From assembly GCA_017450435.1 (NCBI GenBank), contig JAFSTO010000030.1, positions 1-64,000 on the forward strand: 64,000 nucleotides of DNA. The letters run 5' to 3'. The first letter of the stretch is position 1; each line of letters begins with the position of its first letter. Below are positions 44,523-53,115 of this stretch, in pieces. The notes under the pieces were generated by a model that saw only the letters and a list, made by a program, of their open reading frames with translations, was not told the DNA's origin and did no database searches. The DNA is from Paludibacteraceae bacterium (lineage in GTDB: Bacteria; Bacteroidota; Bacteroidia; Bacteroidales; Paludibacteraceae). Made by a program: the position numbers and the translations under genes.

Positions 44523-46991
44523 ATGACCTATTCAGAACATCTTAACATAGTATTAAACCAAAGTAAGAAACTGGCCATCAAGCTCGGTAGTCCGTCCATC
44601 ACCCCGGATCACCTGCTACTTGGTATGATAAGCACTGAGTCAGGGAAGGCCTATAGCCTGCTCAAGAGTACAGGAGTGGATCTTGAAAAGACCCGCAGGG
44701 CCCTCGAAAGCCGCAATTTTCACAGCGGTTCGGATGTCACATCCCCGACATACGACAAACAATCAGAACGCATCCTTCGAATTCTTGAGTTAGAGGCACG
44801 TTCGTATCACGTTGACACACCGCACACCGAGCACCTGCTATTAGCCTTACTACGTGAGCGGGTGAACAAAGCCGCGACTTACCTCTCCGAGCAATATAAC
44901 CTCACCTATGAGGTTCTTGAGAAACAGGAACCCAAACCCAAGCCGCAGCAGACTCCCAAGGCTGCAGCAGACTTTTCTTCTGACCTTGAGGATGACACAC
45001 AAGCTAACGATGCTCCACACGAAGAGACGGAAAAGAAAAAAAGCAACTCTGCCACTCCATGCCTCGACAAGTACGGCAAAGACCTTACGCGTCAGGCAGA
45101 AGACGGTGTGCTTGACCCGGTTATAGGACGAGAGAAAGAGATTGAACGTGTAATAGAAATACTGTCCAGACGTAAGAAAAACAACCCTATTCTCATCGGC
45201 GATCCGGGTGTCGGCAAGTCAGCTATAGTAGAAGGCTTGGCACTACGGATTGTCAAACACGAGGTGTCACCTCTACTTTTTGACAAGCGCATTATTACGC
45301 TTGACATAGCATCGATGGTGGCAGGCACCACCTATCGCGGGCAGTTCGAAGAGAGAATGAAGTCAGTCATCACCGAGTTGCAGAAGAACAAGAATATCAT
45401 ACTATTCATTGACGAGATTCACACACTCATCGGTGCGGGCAACGCCTCCGGCACACTGGATGCCGCCAATATCCTCAAGCCGGCATTAGCGCGAGGCGAG
45501 GTGCAATGCGTAGGAGCAACCACCATTAGCGAATACAGACGAACGGTGGAAAAAGACGGGGCTCTTGAACGACGTTTTCAAAAAGTGATGGTTGTGCCGA
45601 CCAGCAAAGAGGAGACTTTAGATATTCTCCGCCGCTTGAGTGTGCCTTACGGCAAACACCATAACGTCTGCTATACAGAAGCCGTGCTAAAAGCATGTGT
45701 AGAATTGACCGACCGCTACGTCTCTGATAGAGCATTCCCTGACAAAGCTATTGATGCGATGGATGAGGTGGGAGCCCGGGCACAAGTTGAAACGAAAGAA
45801 AAACCGGCATTCATCAGCGAATACGACAACGATATAGCTACACTTGAGAACCAACAGCATAACGCCGAGGATAGCGGTGACCTGAAACAAGCGCTCGCTC
45901 TGAGAGAGAAACAATCAGAACTGCGCACGCGCCTCAACAGCGACCTCAAGCAGTGGAAATCCGAGCGCCTCAAACAACCTATCGTTCTCACCGAAGACGA
46001 TGTAGCACACGTGGTCAGCCTAATGTCCGGTGTACCTGTACAACGTGTGCAAACAGCAGAGAATGAAAGGCTGCGCAATATGGCCTCAATCCTCAAGCAA
46101 AGAGTAATCGGTCAGGACGAGGCAGTAGATGCCGTTGTTAAGGCAATCCAGCGCTCACGGCTCGGACTGAAAGATCCCAATCGACCAATCGGCGCGTTCT
46201 TCTTCCTCGGACCGACAGGCGTCGGCAAGACACATCTTGCACAGACACTCGCTGAGGAGATGTTCGGACAAAAAGACGCTCTCATACGTTTTGATATGTC
46301 CGAATACATGGAAAAGCACACCACATCGCTCTTAGTGGGTGCCCCTCCCGGATACGTGGCACATGAAGACGGAGGCAAACTGACAGAGGCTGTCAGACGA
46401 AAACCATACTCGATCGTTCTCTTTGATGAGATAGAGAAAGCTCACCCGGACATCTTCAATGTACTATTACAAGTGCTTGACGAGGGACGACTGACAGACA
46501 GACAAGGACGAGTGGTGGACTTCAAAAACACTATCATCATACTAACATCCAACGTTGGTACACGCCAACTGAAAGACTTCGGCAGCGGCATAGGATTCAG
46601 ACCTAATGACGATATTGACAACAAAGCCGCAAAAGCTATTCTGCTCAAAGCGCTACAGAAGCAGTTCCCGCCAGAGTTCGTCAATAGAATAGATAGTATC
46701 GTCACCTTTGCCACATTAGAGAAAGACTCGCTTTACAAGATTTTTGACATTGAACTGAGCGAACTGAAAGAGCGTCTTGCCACGCAAGGATTCTCGCTTA
46801 ATGTCACTGACGCGGTTAAAGACAAACTGATAGAACAATCAGATAGCAAACAATATGGTGCACGACCGCTGAGAAGAGCAATACAAAACACAATAGAAGA
46901 CGCACTCACATCGCTTCTCTTATTAGACGAGCGTCACGAACATATCGACATTGTTCTTAAAGACGACAAACCCACTGCTCAGTGGGCATAA
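44523..46991 (+). CDS. clpC: ATP-dependent Clp protease ATP-binding subunit ClpC
   Basis: The product is 822 residues. Two Clp N repeats (1-145) are followed by a charged linker and the first AAA+ module, with Walker A '[15 protein letters not shown]' and Walker B '[13 protein letters not shown]'. The middle helical insertion is short and UVR-like ('[19 protein letters not shown]'), as in ClpC rather than the long one of ClpB. The second AAA+ module has '[15 protein letters not shown]' and '[12 protein letters not shown]'. It unfolds proteins for ClpP. It is followed by trxA after 52 bp. Confidence 0.94.
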   Translation: MTYSEHLNIVLNQSKKLAIKLGSPSITPDHLLLGMISTESGKAYSLLKSTGVDLEKTRRALESRNFHSGSDVTSPTYDKQSERILRILELEARSYHVDTPHTEHLLLALLRERVNKAATYLSEQYNLTYEVLEKQEPKPKPQQTPKAAADFSSDLEDDTQANDAPHEETEKKKSNSATPCLDKYGKDLTRQAEDGVLDPVIGREKEIERVIEILSRRKKNNPILIGDPGVGKSAIVEGLALRIVKHEVSPLLFDKRIITLDIASMVAGTTYRGQFEERMKSVITELQKNKNIILFIDEIHTLIGAGNASGTLDAANILKPALARGEVQCVGATTISEYRRTVEKDGALERRFQKVMVVPTSKEETLDILRRLSVPYGKHHNVCYTEAVLKACVELTDRYVSDRAFPDKAIDAMDEVGARAQVETKEKPAFISEYDNDIATLENQQHNAEDSGDLKQALALREKQSELRTRLNSDLKQWKSERLKQPIVLTEDDVAHVVSLMSGVPVQRVQTAENERLRNMASILKQRVIGQDEAVDAVVKAIQRSRLGLKDPNRPIGAFFFLGPTGVGKTHLAQTLAEEMFGQKDALIRFDMSEYMEKHTTSLLVGAPPGYVAHEDGGKLTEAVRRKPYSIVLFDEIEKAHPDIFNVLLQVLDEGRLTDRQGRVVDFKNTIIILTSNVGTRQLKDFGSGIGFRPNDDIDNKAAKAILLKALQKQFPPEFVNRIDSIVTFATLEKDSLYKIFDIELSELKERLATQGFSLNVTDAVKDKLIEQSDSKQYGARPLRRAIQNTIEDALTSLLLLDERHEHIDIVLKDDKPTAQWA

Positions 46992-47043
46992 GTCACTTAT
47001 AACCGATAACTTATAAACTATAACTCACAACACAAAAACAACT

Positions 47044-47358
47044 ATGGTAAAAACAGTAACAGACGCCAATCTGAAAGAGACATTGGCGGCAGGCAAGCCT
47101 GTAGTACTTGATTTCTGGGCAACATGGTGCGGTCCGTGCCGCATGGTCTCTCCCTTAGTAGATGAACTTGCTGACGAGTTTGACGGGCAGATCATCGTTG
47201 GAAAAGTTGATGTTGACGACAACGACGAAGCTGCTGCAGAATACGGCATCATGAGTATCCCGACAATCCTCTTCTTCAAGAACGGCGAACTCGTTAACCG
47301 CCACGTCGGTGCCGCACCGAAAGAGGTGCTGCGTGATCTCTTCAAACAACTGCTCTAA
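47044..47358 (+). CDS. trxA: Thioredoxin
   Basis: The product is 104 residues, the standard thioredoxin length. It has the redox motif 'WATWCGPCRM' and the conserved cis-Pro region 'YGIMSIPTILFFKNGE'. There is no signal peptide, so it is a cytoplasmic disulfide reductase. It lies 52 bp after clpC, possibly in the same transcript, and is followed by a strong hairpin. Confidence 0.95.
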   Translation: MVKTVTDANLKETLAAGKPVVLDFWATWCGPCRMVSPLVDELADEFDGQIIVGKVDVDDNDEAAAEYGIMSIPTILFFKNGELVNRHVGAAPKEVLRDLFKQLL

Positions 47359-47397
47359 GTACAACGTTCCGCCCAAGTGTTTCAACCTTGTTCCACC

Positions 47398-47436
47398 CAC
47401 GTTTAGAGACGGTATCGCATACCGTCTCTAAACGTG
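47398..47436 (+). terminator. 18-bp hairpin after trxA
   Basis: The arms 47398-47415 and 47419-47436 pair perfectly around a CGC loop, 40 bp beyond the trxA stop. The perfect arms and 3-base loop make it the strongest palindrome in the window. The following bases are only moderately T-rich. Confidence 0.75.
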
Positions 47437-47461
47437 TCTTACAACATTTTCGCCTTACGGT

Positions 47462-47498
47462 AGAGGCTGTCTAACAATAAAAAAGTCAGACAGCCTCT
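47462..47498. terminator. Palindromic terminator between trxA and AraC gene (repeat family, copy 2)
   Basis: An 11-bp stem (arms 47462-47472 and 47488-47498) with an A-rich loop lies 36 bp beyond the convergent AraC gene end. It shares the core GAGGCTGTCTAACAA and the right arm AGACAG(C/T)CTCTTGTT with the element at 39333-39378. It probably acts in both directions. Confidence 0.7.
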
Positions 47499-47534
47499 TG
47501 TTGTGTATAAGCAGGATAGCGATAGTCCGCGCTA

Positions 47535-48425
47535 TTATGCCTTGTCTTTTCTGAAAGCTTGAGGAGACATGCCGGTATATTGACGGAAATATTTGCCAAA
47601 GAACGACTGGGACGAGAAATTCAGGTCTTCAGCAATCTGCTGAATAGGTTTATGGGTAGTGCGAAGCTCAAGCTTAGCCTCACTGATGACGTTGTTCCAA
47701 ATCCATTCGTTGGCACTCTTGCCGGAAACATGCTTAACCACCGTTGTCAGATACTTAGGCGTGATGCAAAGCCGTTCCGCATACCACGACACCTCCCTGT
47801 GCTCACGGAAATTATTCGTTACGAGATCCATATATTTGATAAAGATGTCATCTTGGCGCGTATGTACCTCATTTTTGTGAAACGCATCTCTACCATAGAT
47901 ATTACAAACCTTGTATAGCATCGCCATCAACAGCGACTTATATGTTTGCTCCCTGAACATATTGTCTGAATCTCTCATCTCCTCAAAAATACGCCCATGA
48001 TAGCCTTTCAGCCAGACGACGTCCTTCTCAGCCAACTCTGCGCAAGGGTGACTCTTAATGTACAAAACAAAAGGCAGCATCTCACGCAGGCGCAACATCA
48101 CCTCCGTGTATTTCTGCCTGCTGATGCATATAAATATACCTTTTTGTAAAGTGTATGGTGACTTGATTTCAATCACTTGCCTCGGCAGCACCACGACATA
48201 ACTATTACGATGAAGATTAACTATATTGTTGTCAATCATCATCTGTAAGTTGCCATCAAGACAAAGGCCGAAAATAGCCATGTCAAGCTGAATAGAAGTC
48301 TGCTGAGGAACGTTAGGAAAGGCGATATCATTGAGAAGGACAACATCATCGCCAATGGCTATTTGTTTTGGGTCGAAGTGAGCGGAAAGAGTTTTTTTAA
48401 GGGATTCAAAATTCGATGTTAACAT
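47535..48425 (-). CDS. AraC family transcriptional regulator
   Basis: The product is 296 residues from the ATG at 48423-48425 (MLTSNFESLKKTL); an upstream extension lacks conserved sequence. The N-terminal two thirds are an AraC-binding-like cupin region ('LDGNLQMMIDNNIVNLHRNSYVVVLPRQVIEI'). The C-terminal ~100 residues hold the HTH pair ('VSWYAERLCITPKYLTTVVKHVSGKSANEWI', 'IQQIAEDLNFSSQSFFGKYFRQYTGMSPQAFR'). Its target is unknown. It converges with trxA, and malQ lies upstream behind a terminator. Confidence 0.88.
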   Translation of the reverse strand: MLTSNFESLKKTLSAHFDPKQIAIGDDVVLLNDIAFPNVPQQTSIQLDMAIFGLCLDGNLQMMIDNNIVNLHRNSYVVVLPRQVIEIKSPYTLQKGIFICISRQKYTEVMLRLREMLPFVLYIKSHPCAELAEKDVVWLKGYHGRIFEEMRDSDNMFREQTYKSLLMAMLYKVCNIYGRDAFHKNEVHTRQDDIFIKYMDLVTNNFREHREVSWYAERLCITPKYLTTVVKHVSGKSANEWIWNNVISEAKLELRTTHKPIQQIAEDLNFSSQSFFGKYFRQYTGMSPQAFRKDKA

Positions 48426-48756
48426 TGTCTTAATATATATTGTATGTATTATTGCCACTTTTCTATATTTCGTGTACAATAATTACGCCAATTAAACCAT
48501 TTTTCTGCAATCTGCGAACTAATGGTAAAAAATGAGGATAAACTGTAAAATTTCACATAGAACAATCAGACATAATGACAATAATAAAACTCCACAAAAC
48601 CTATCAATTGGTGCAAATAGGACTTTTTGAACACTCTACAAATTTAACTTATTGCATATAATTTTTTTTCATCAAAATCATTACTGCCGACATAGCAAAT
48701 GTAGAAGTGTATAAAAAAACGACCTGCCAAATGGCAAGCCGTTTTTTTTATCGAAG
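48426..48756. other. 331-bp intergenic region between AraC gene and malQ
   Basis: AT-rich DNA that must contain the promoter of the AraC gene on the minus strand; I found no convincing TAnnTTTG/TTG pair. The right end holds the malQ terminator hairpin. A 28-codon frame at 48575-48661 (plus) has no support beyond its ATG. I see nothing else in it. Confidence 0.6.
48713..48748 (-). terminator. Terminator of malQ
   Basis: An A-run, interrupted stem and T-run (A7-CG ... TGCC-loop-GGCA ... CG-T8) lies just past the malQ stop. Read on the minus strand it ends in a T7 run, as an intrinsic terminator should; being symmetrical it may also work on the plus strand. Confidence 0.75.
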
Positions 48757-51333
48757 TTAACGTAAGCGCCGTTCAGTAAGCGCTCTTATATGCCGGTTGA
48801 AGGCATCAGCCTGATTAAGCTGTTCAAGCGACAGGTGCATACGATATTTCCAGAAATGTCGCGGATTGGCCGGCACATTGATACGTTCGCCCTCAGGGTC
48901 CTGCAAGCGTATATTTCCGTCCACAGCCAGCCAGTCCTGCAGTGGCAGAATAACCCACATAGCCGGAGAATACATGTGTTGATTAATGATGAACTCTGCA
49001 ATCTCCGGCGTCATGTCTTCCGGAGCCTGTCCCCACCATCCCATTTGCTCGTTGTAGAAACGTTGTGTGACAGCTCTATCCTCACGCCACCAAGCACGAA
49101 GCGGGTTGGTGTCGTGCGTGCCCGTCGTACAAACACTAAGGTAAGGAGCATCAGCCGGATGAGCGAAAGCCACCTTCGGGTCCTTAGGCATACGTTGTAT
49201 CTCAAGCGACAGAATCTGCAGTTGGTGCATCACAGCCGGCACACACTCAGGAACCATACCAAGGTCCTCGCCGCATACCAACATGTCCGTAGCTCCGATA
49301 AGCGTCGGCAACTTGCTCATAGCCGAGTGGTACCAGAACTCGTTATGACGACGATAGAAATACTCGTCATGGATGCCGGCAAGAACACGTTTCTGATTAT
49401 CATCCAACTCTTTATACGAGTGACTCTGGTAGAGTGCGATACGCGGGTGAAGCATCTCGTGGTTACGTTGGTCTTCAACGAAAAGAACCTCGCAATGCAG
49501 GTACATCAAAGCATCGAGCAGGTTGCGACGTTGTTCCTTCTCCTCGTCGGGCAGAGAGTCAAACCAATCCTGCAACTTGAGTTGCGTATCATACTCATCC
49601 TTGAACCAAACGATGTCACCCTCTTGATTGAGGAAATGCTCAAGCGCATATTCCGTATCACGACCTATAACTTCATTAAGGAAATGCCGACGGATATACG
49701 GTTTAGTAAGACGGTCACGGTCGGCACTGACCCCCATATACCACAAGTCTTGCATAGAGTATGGCATGGCGGGTGAGAAATGTCCGCATAGTCCCCATAC
49801 TGCGGTCTTGGGCATTTGCCATATACGGAAGAAACCAAGAATATGGTCAATACGATAGGCATCGAAATAATCCTGCATCTTCTTGAAACGACGTTGCCAC
49901 CATGAGAAGCCGTCTTTTGCCATCTCGTCCCAGTTATAAGTCGGGAAGCCCCAGTTCTGACCGGAAATAGAGAAGTCGTCAGGTGGAGCGCCTGCAGAAG
50001 CGTCAAGGTTGAAGAGCTCAGGATTAGTGTAAGCATCAACGGAATCAGGAGATATACCGATGGGTATGTCACCTTTCATAGCTACGCCTACGCTGTGTGC
50101 GTATGCCACAGCCTCCGAGAGCTGCCGGTCAGCATGGTACTGCAGGAAATAGTAGTAATCGGCAGGCTGCTTATCACGCTTATGCAGGAAAGCGGCATAA
50201 GGTTCAAGCCATTCTTTGTTTTTCTCAAAGAAATACTTATACTCATCCGTCGAGAACAGTTTCTCATGTTCTGACTTATACAACACCTTGAAATACTTAG
50301 TCTTCTCGTCATACACGTTCTGGTAGTCAGCGTAAGGCAGAGCATTCAGTTCCGCCTGTTTTGCCTTATAAGCCTTCTTCTGCGCCGCCGTCAGTTTACC
50401 CATACGCTCGATATTGATATAAATAGGATGCAGCGCAAACACCGACACAGCGTTATAAGGATACGAATCACGATTGGTATGAGTAAGAGTGGTGTCGTTG
50501 ATAGGCAGAGTCTGAATCATCTTCTGTCCTGTCAGCACAGCCCAATCTGCCAGTTTCTTCAGGTCAAGAAACTCACCTATACCGAAGTCATCTTCAGTGC
50601 GTAATGAGAATACCGGCACAGCCACACCGGCACCTTTCCAATTGGGTGTAGTACGACGGAAGGCACGATCGTTGAGCACAATAACGCTTTTCTCGTCTCT
50701 ACCCCACACATGACGGTTTTCGCCGTACTCAAAGTCTTCAACTTTCCCTGTTTCGAGATTGTACAGCACATACTTATACTCTACGTTCTCGCAGCCATTG
50801 ACCTCTACACCGCCTGTCCATAAGGGAAATTGATTGTCTGAAAGTATCAGTTTCCTGTCAGGGTCCCATAAACCCAACTCCGACACATTTCCTATAACAG
50901 CCACTCCCTGATTTGGCAACACCTGCGGAATATGCACGGCAAAACGGATATTCCCCTGCGGCGCACGATGGCGAATAGGCTTCTGACGACGGAAAAGAGC
51001 CGCCCGAAATGCCGTAGAAGAGAATGGTGTATCAAGGTCGTTAATTTGCCAGAAATCGCGCAACACAATATTTTTATCCATCGGAGCGACCACAACATGG
51101 CGTTCCTTTCCCGCCTCGTAGCAGAATGAGCCGTCCTGACGGCGAAGGGCATAATGATAATGTAAGTCGCCGGTGAACTGCGGCACCTCGACAGTGGCTA
51201 CCCAAAAGTCACCACCTTGGCAATCAAGGCATAGTGGCTGCTCAGTTGGCCAGCGGTACTCGCCGGCTGCGCCAAGCACACAAAGAGTTTCGCCCCATGA
51301 GGCGCGATAGTTGATGTTAAATGTAAGTGTCAT
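48757..51333 (-). CDS. malQ: 4-alpha-glucanotransferase (amylomaltase) with two N-terminal CBM20 domains
   Basis: The product is 858 residues, the long Bacteroidetes/plant DPE2-like form. Two starch-binding CBM20 modules occupy roughly residues 1-105 and 125-235 ('FNINYRASWGETLCVLGAAGEY', 'IRFAVHIPQVLPNQGVAVIGNVSELGLWD'). The GH77 catalytic barrel follows, with 'YRIDHILGFFRIW' (nucleophile Asp), 'LVCGEDLGMVPE' (acid/base Glu) and 'GTHDTNPLRAWW' (Asp). It transfers alpha-1,4-glucan segments in maltodextrin and glycogen metabolism, in the cytoplasm as no signal peptide is seen. It has its own promoter and terminator. Confidence 0.95.
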   Translation of the reverse strand: MTLTFNINYRASWGETLCVLGAAGEYRWPTEQPLCLDCQGGDFWVATVEVPQFTGDLHYHYALRRQDGSFCYEAGKERHVVVAPMDKNIVLRDFWQINDLDTPFSSTAFRAALFRRQKPIRHRAPQGNIRFAVHIPQVLPNQGVAVIGNVSELGLWDPDRKLILSDNQFPLWTGGVEVNGCENVEYKYVLYNLETGKVEDFEYGENRHVWGRDEKSVIVLNDRAFRRTTPNWKGAGVAVPVFSLRTEDDFGIGEFLDLKKLADWAVLTGQKMIQTLPINDTTLTHTNRDSYPYNAVSVFALHPIYINIERMGKLTAAQKKAYKAKQAELNALPYADYQNVYDEKTKYFKVLYKSEHEKLFSTDEYKYFFEKNKEWLEPYAAFLHKRDKQPADYYYFLQYHADRQLSEAVAYAHSVGVAMKGDIPIGISPDSVDAYTNPELFNLDASAGAPPDDFSISGQNWGFPTYNWDEMAKDGFSWWQRRFKKMQDYFDAYRIDHILGFFRIWQMPKTAVWGLCGHFSPAMPYSMQDLWYMGVSADRDRLTKPYIRRHFLNEVIGRDTEYALEHFLNQEGDIVWFKDEYDTQLKLQDWFDSLPDEEKEQRRNLLDALMYLHCEVLFVEDQRNHEMLHPRIALYQSHSYKELDDNQKRVLAGIHDEYFYRRHNEFWYHSAMSKLPTLIGATDMLVCGEDLGMVPECVPAVMHQLQILSLEIQRMPKDPKVAFAHPADAPYLSVCTTGTHDTNPLRAWWREDRAVTQRFYNEQMGWWGQAPEDMTPEIAEFIINQHMYSPAMWVILPLQDWLAVDGNIRLQDPEGERINVPANPRHFWKYRMHLSLEQLNQADAFNRHIRALTERRLR

Positions 51334-51383
51334 GGTATATAATAATATTTGGTTATTTGAACTTGCTACCTAAGTTTATTGCA

Positions 51384-51414
51384 CAAAGTTAGTAAAAAAG
51401 CTTGAGATACGCAA
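51384..51414 (-). promoter_or_regulatory. Promoter of malQ
   Basis: On the minus strand the -7 box TAACTTTG (51384-51391) and TTG (51412-51414) are 20 bp apart. It lies between the flippase-like gene and malQ, so malQ is a separate transcription unit. Confidence 0.65.
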
Positions 51415-51430
51415 GCGGGATAATTATTTT

Positions 51431-52405
51431 TCATTCAGATTTTTTTTGCATGAACGAGCCTATGAACATCGGAATCATACTATTGAGCAGCCAAAGTACA
51501 ACTGCCGCAATCACCACCCCCGCAGTGTTGGGCGTGAAGTAAGAGAACACCGCAGCTCCCACACTACCTCTTACTGCAGCATCTGCCGCAGCTACCGTGG
51601 GCGTTATCGAAACAAACAAGTAATGCACCGGAATAACAACGGCATATTGAGAAGGAGCAAGTGATACTCCGCAAAATATAAGAACCAGAAGCAGCTGAGT
51701 GGCATAAACAATATACCGGCACAACGACATCCACACTAATATAGGAAACTCACTTGGCGAAAACTGCGCCAAGGCGCATAGTAGAGCAGTGATGGTCCGC
51801 TCACCATTGGCGTTCTCTATTTTATGGCCCTTTGCTTTGCGCCGGTTGATTATCCACTTGGCCAAAAGCGGAAGCAGAAATATGCACACAATAAAGAACA
51901 AAAGCAGGCAACATGCGACAATAAAAGTTGTTCGTCTGCTAACCCCTGTGATATTGATACCGCTAAGCAGCAATGACAACGTGCCCCCGGTTATGTTCAC
52001 CGTAGATAGCGCCATAGTGCCTATAAAACCCAAAGTGATAGCCGGTAGCCACACACTCTTGTCACTGATGCGCGTCACACGTGTCGGATAGTCGCCCAAT
52101 CGCTCAGGAGTGAGAAACGCCCCGACAAACCCGAGATAGACCTGCCTCTGCGCTTCTGCTATTCCCATAGGTGCAATATCCTTCAACAGATAGCGCCATT
52201 TCCACGCCTCACATAAGATATTCACGGGAATAAGCAACACAGCAGCCACAAGGCAGCACCACTCTGCGATTCCAACCGAACGGAAGTGCGCAAACAGAGC
52301 GGGATAACCATCAAAATTATAAAGAATGTAAGCAAGGAAACCGTACGCCGCAACGATGAGTACGACGTTGAACACTTTGCGTAAGATATGTTTAGGCGTT
52401 TTCAT
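51431..52405 (-). CDS. Flippase-like / lysylphosphatidylglycerol synthase-type membrane protein (UPF0104)
   Basis: The product is 324 residues from the ATG at 52403-52405 (MKTPKHILRKVFNVV). A 27-codon extension would need a TTG overlapping the recO stop. It has about eight transmembrane helices. The family features 'EAWKWRYLL', 'GFVGAFLTPERLGDYPTRV' (glycine-rich loop) and 'SITPTVAAADAAVRGSVGAAVF' match the LPG-synthase transmembrane domain, here without the C-terminal aminoacyl-transferase. Such proteins are proposed lipid flippases; function is not proven. It appears to be the last gene of the DUF47-to-recO unit. Confidence 0.8.
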   Translation of the reverse strand: MKTPKHILRKVFNVVLIVAAYGFLAYILYNFDGYPALFAHFRSVGIAEWCCLVAAVLLIPVNILCEAWKWRYLLKDIAPMGIAEAQRQVYLGFVGAFLTPERLGDYPTRVTRISDKSVWLPAITLGFIGTMALSTVNITGGTLSLLLSGINITGVSRRTTFIVACCLLLFFIVCIFLLPLLAKWIINRRKAKGHKIENANGERTITALLCALAQFSPSEFPILVWMSLCRYIVYATQLLLVLIFCGVSLAPSQYAVVIPVHYLFVSITPTVAAADAAVRGSVGAAVFSYFTPNTAGVVIAAVVLWLLNSMIPMFIGSFMQKKSE

Positions 52406-52478
52406 GGCAAATAAATGGTACACCCCGGAGATCCTCACAGTAACAAACAAATACCATCTTGAGTCCCACGAGTACTTG

Positions 52479-53081
52479 TCAGTCAAAAATCTGCTTTAAG
52501 ACATCGAGCGACTTGGGTGTCACGAAATCCGGCAGGTGACGGTGGTAATAATCCATCAAGGCATCAAGCTGTGCATGTCGATTAGTCCGGCTGCAAGGTC
52601 CGGTAAGGTCAAGCAAGCGGAACAAGTCCTTGTTATCCGGTTCTTCGCGGTCAGGTGCAAAGCCAAGATACCCGATATAGTCCGTCAGAAAACTAACATG
52701 TATGTTCGATGGTTCAGGCGTAGTATCAAGGTCGATGACAGCCTGTCTGACAAAGTTAAACAACGGCTCGTCCGCTTCCGGCTCTGCAAGAGTACGGTAT
52801 AGTATTTCTGCGATGAAAAGGGCGCAAGTGGTACGTCTGATATCCGTATGGAGCCGCGTAGCAACGTATGAGACAGTGTAGTCGCGAAGAGTCGGTACAT
52901 CTCTGCCCGCCTGACGCTGCGGCTCAATGTCTATGATAGTTAGCGGTGTAAAAAGAACACTCCTTCCCTTTCCCCTGCCATATACAACATACGCTGCTCT
53001 GCCATTGTCATGAGTGAGCAGGTGAAGCATGGTACTTTTATCACTCACCCTAATACTATGTAGGACAATTGCCTCGATAAT
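52479..53081 (-). CDS. recO: DNA repair protein RecO, apparent non-canonical start codon
   Basis: RecO acts with RecF/RecR in loading RecA onto SSB-coated gaps. Family blocks seen are 'SVLFTPLTIIDIEPQ', 'CALFIAEILYRTLAEPEADEPLFNFV' and the C-terminal 'RHLPDFVTPKSLDVLKQIF'. The conserved first strand 'EAIVLHSIRVSDKS' is encoded upstream of the first usable GTG (53046-53048), yet an in-frame TAA lies just before it and no ATG, GTG or TTG intervenes. The only codons left are ATT (53079-53081) and ATC, giving 'MIEAIVLHS', so I place the start at ATT (200 residues). A GTG start gives 189 residues lacking most of that strand. The four zinc-type cysteines of some RecO proteins are absent. Confidence 0.78.
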   Translation of the reverse strand: MIEAIVLHSIRVSDKSTMLHLLTHDNGRAAYVVYGRGKGRSVLFTPLTIIDIEPQRQAGRDVPTLRDYTVSYVATRLHTDIRRTTCALFIAEILYRTLAEPEADEPLFNFVRQAVIDLDTTPEPSNIHVSFLTDYIGYLGFAPDREEPDNKDLFRLLDLTGPCSRTNRHAQLDALMDYYHRHLPDFVTPKSLDVLKQIFD

Positions 53082-53115
53082 TTATATATAATGTTTGCAA
53101 CTACTTGCGCCCACC

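Noticed and set aside
48575..48661. A 28-codon frame in the gap upstream of the AraC gene at 47535
   Set aside because: Only an ATG and a stop support it; no homology pattern or promoter was seen, unlike the 48-residue frame at 36105.
48790..49776. A 328-codon open frame on the plus strand opposite malQ
   Set aside because: It lies wholly antisense to strongly conserved GH77 coding sequence, has basic, low-complexity composition, and no recognisable domain or promoter.
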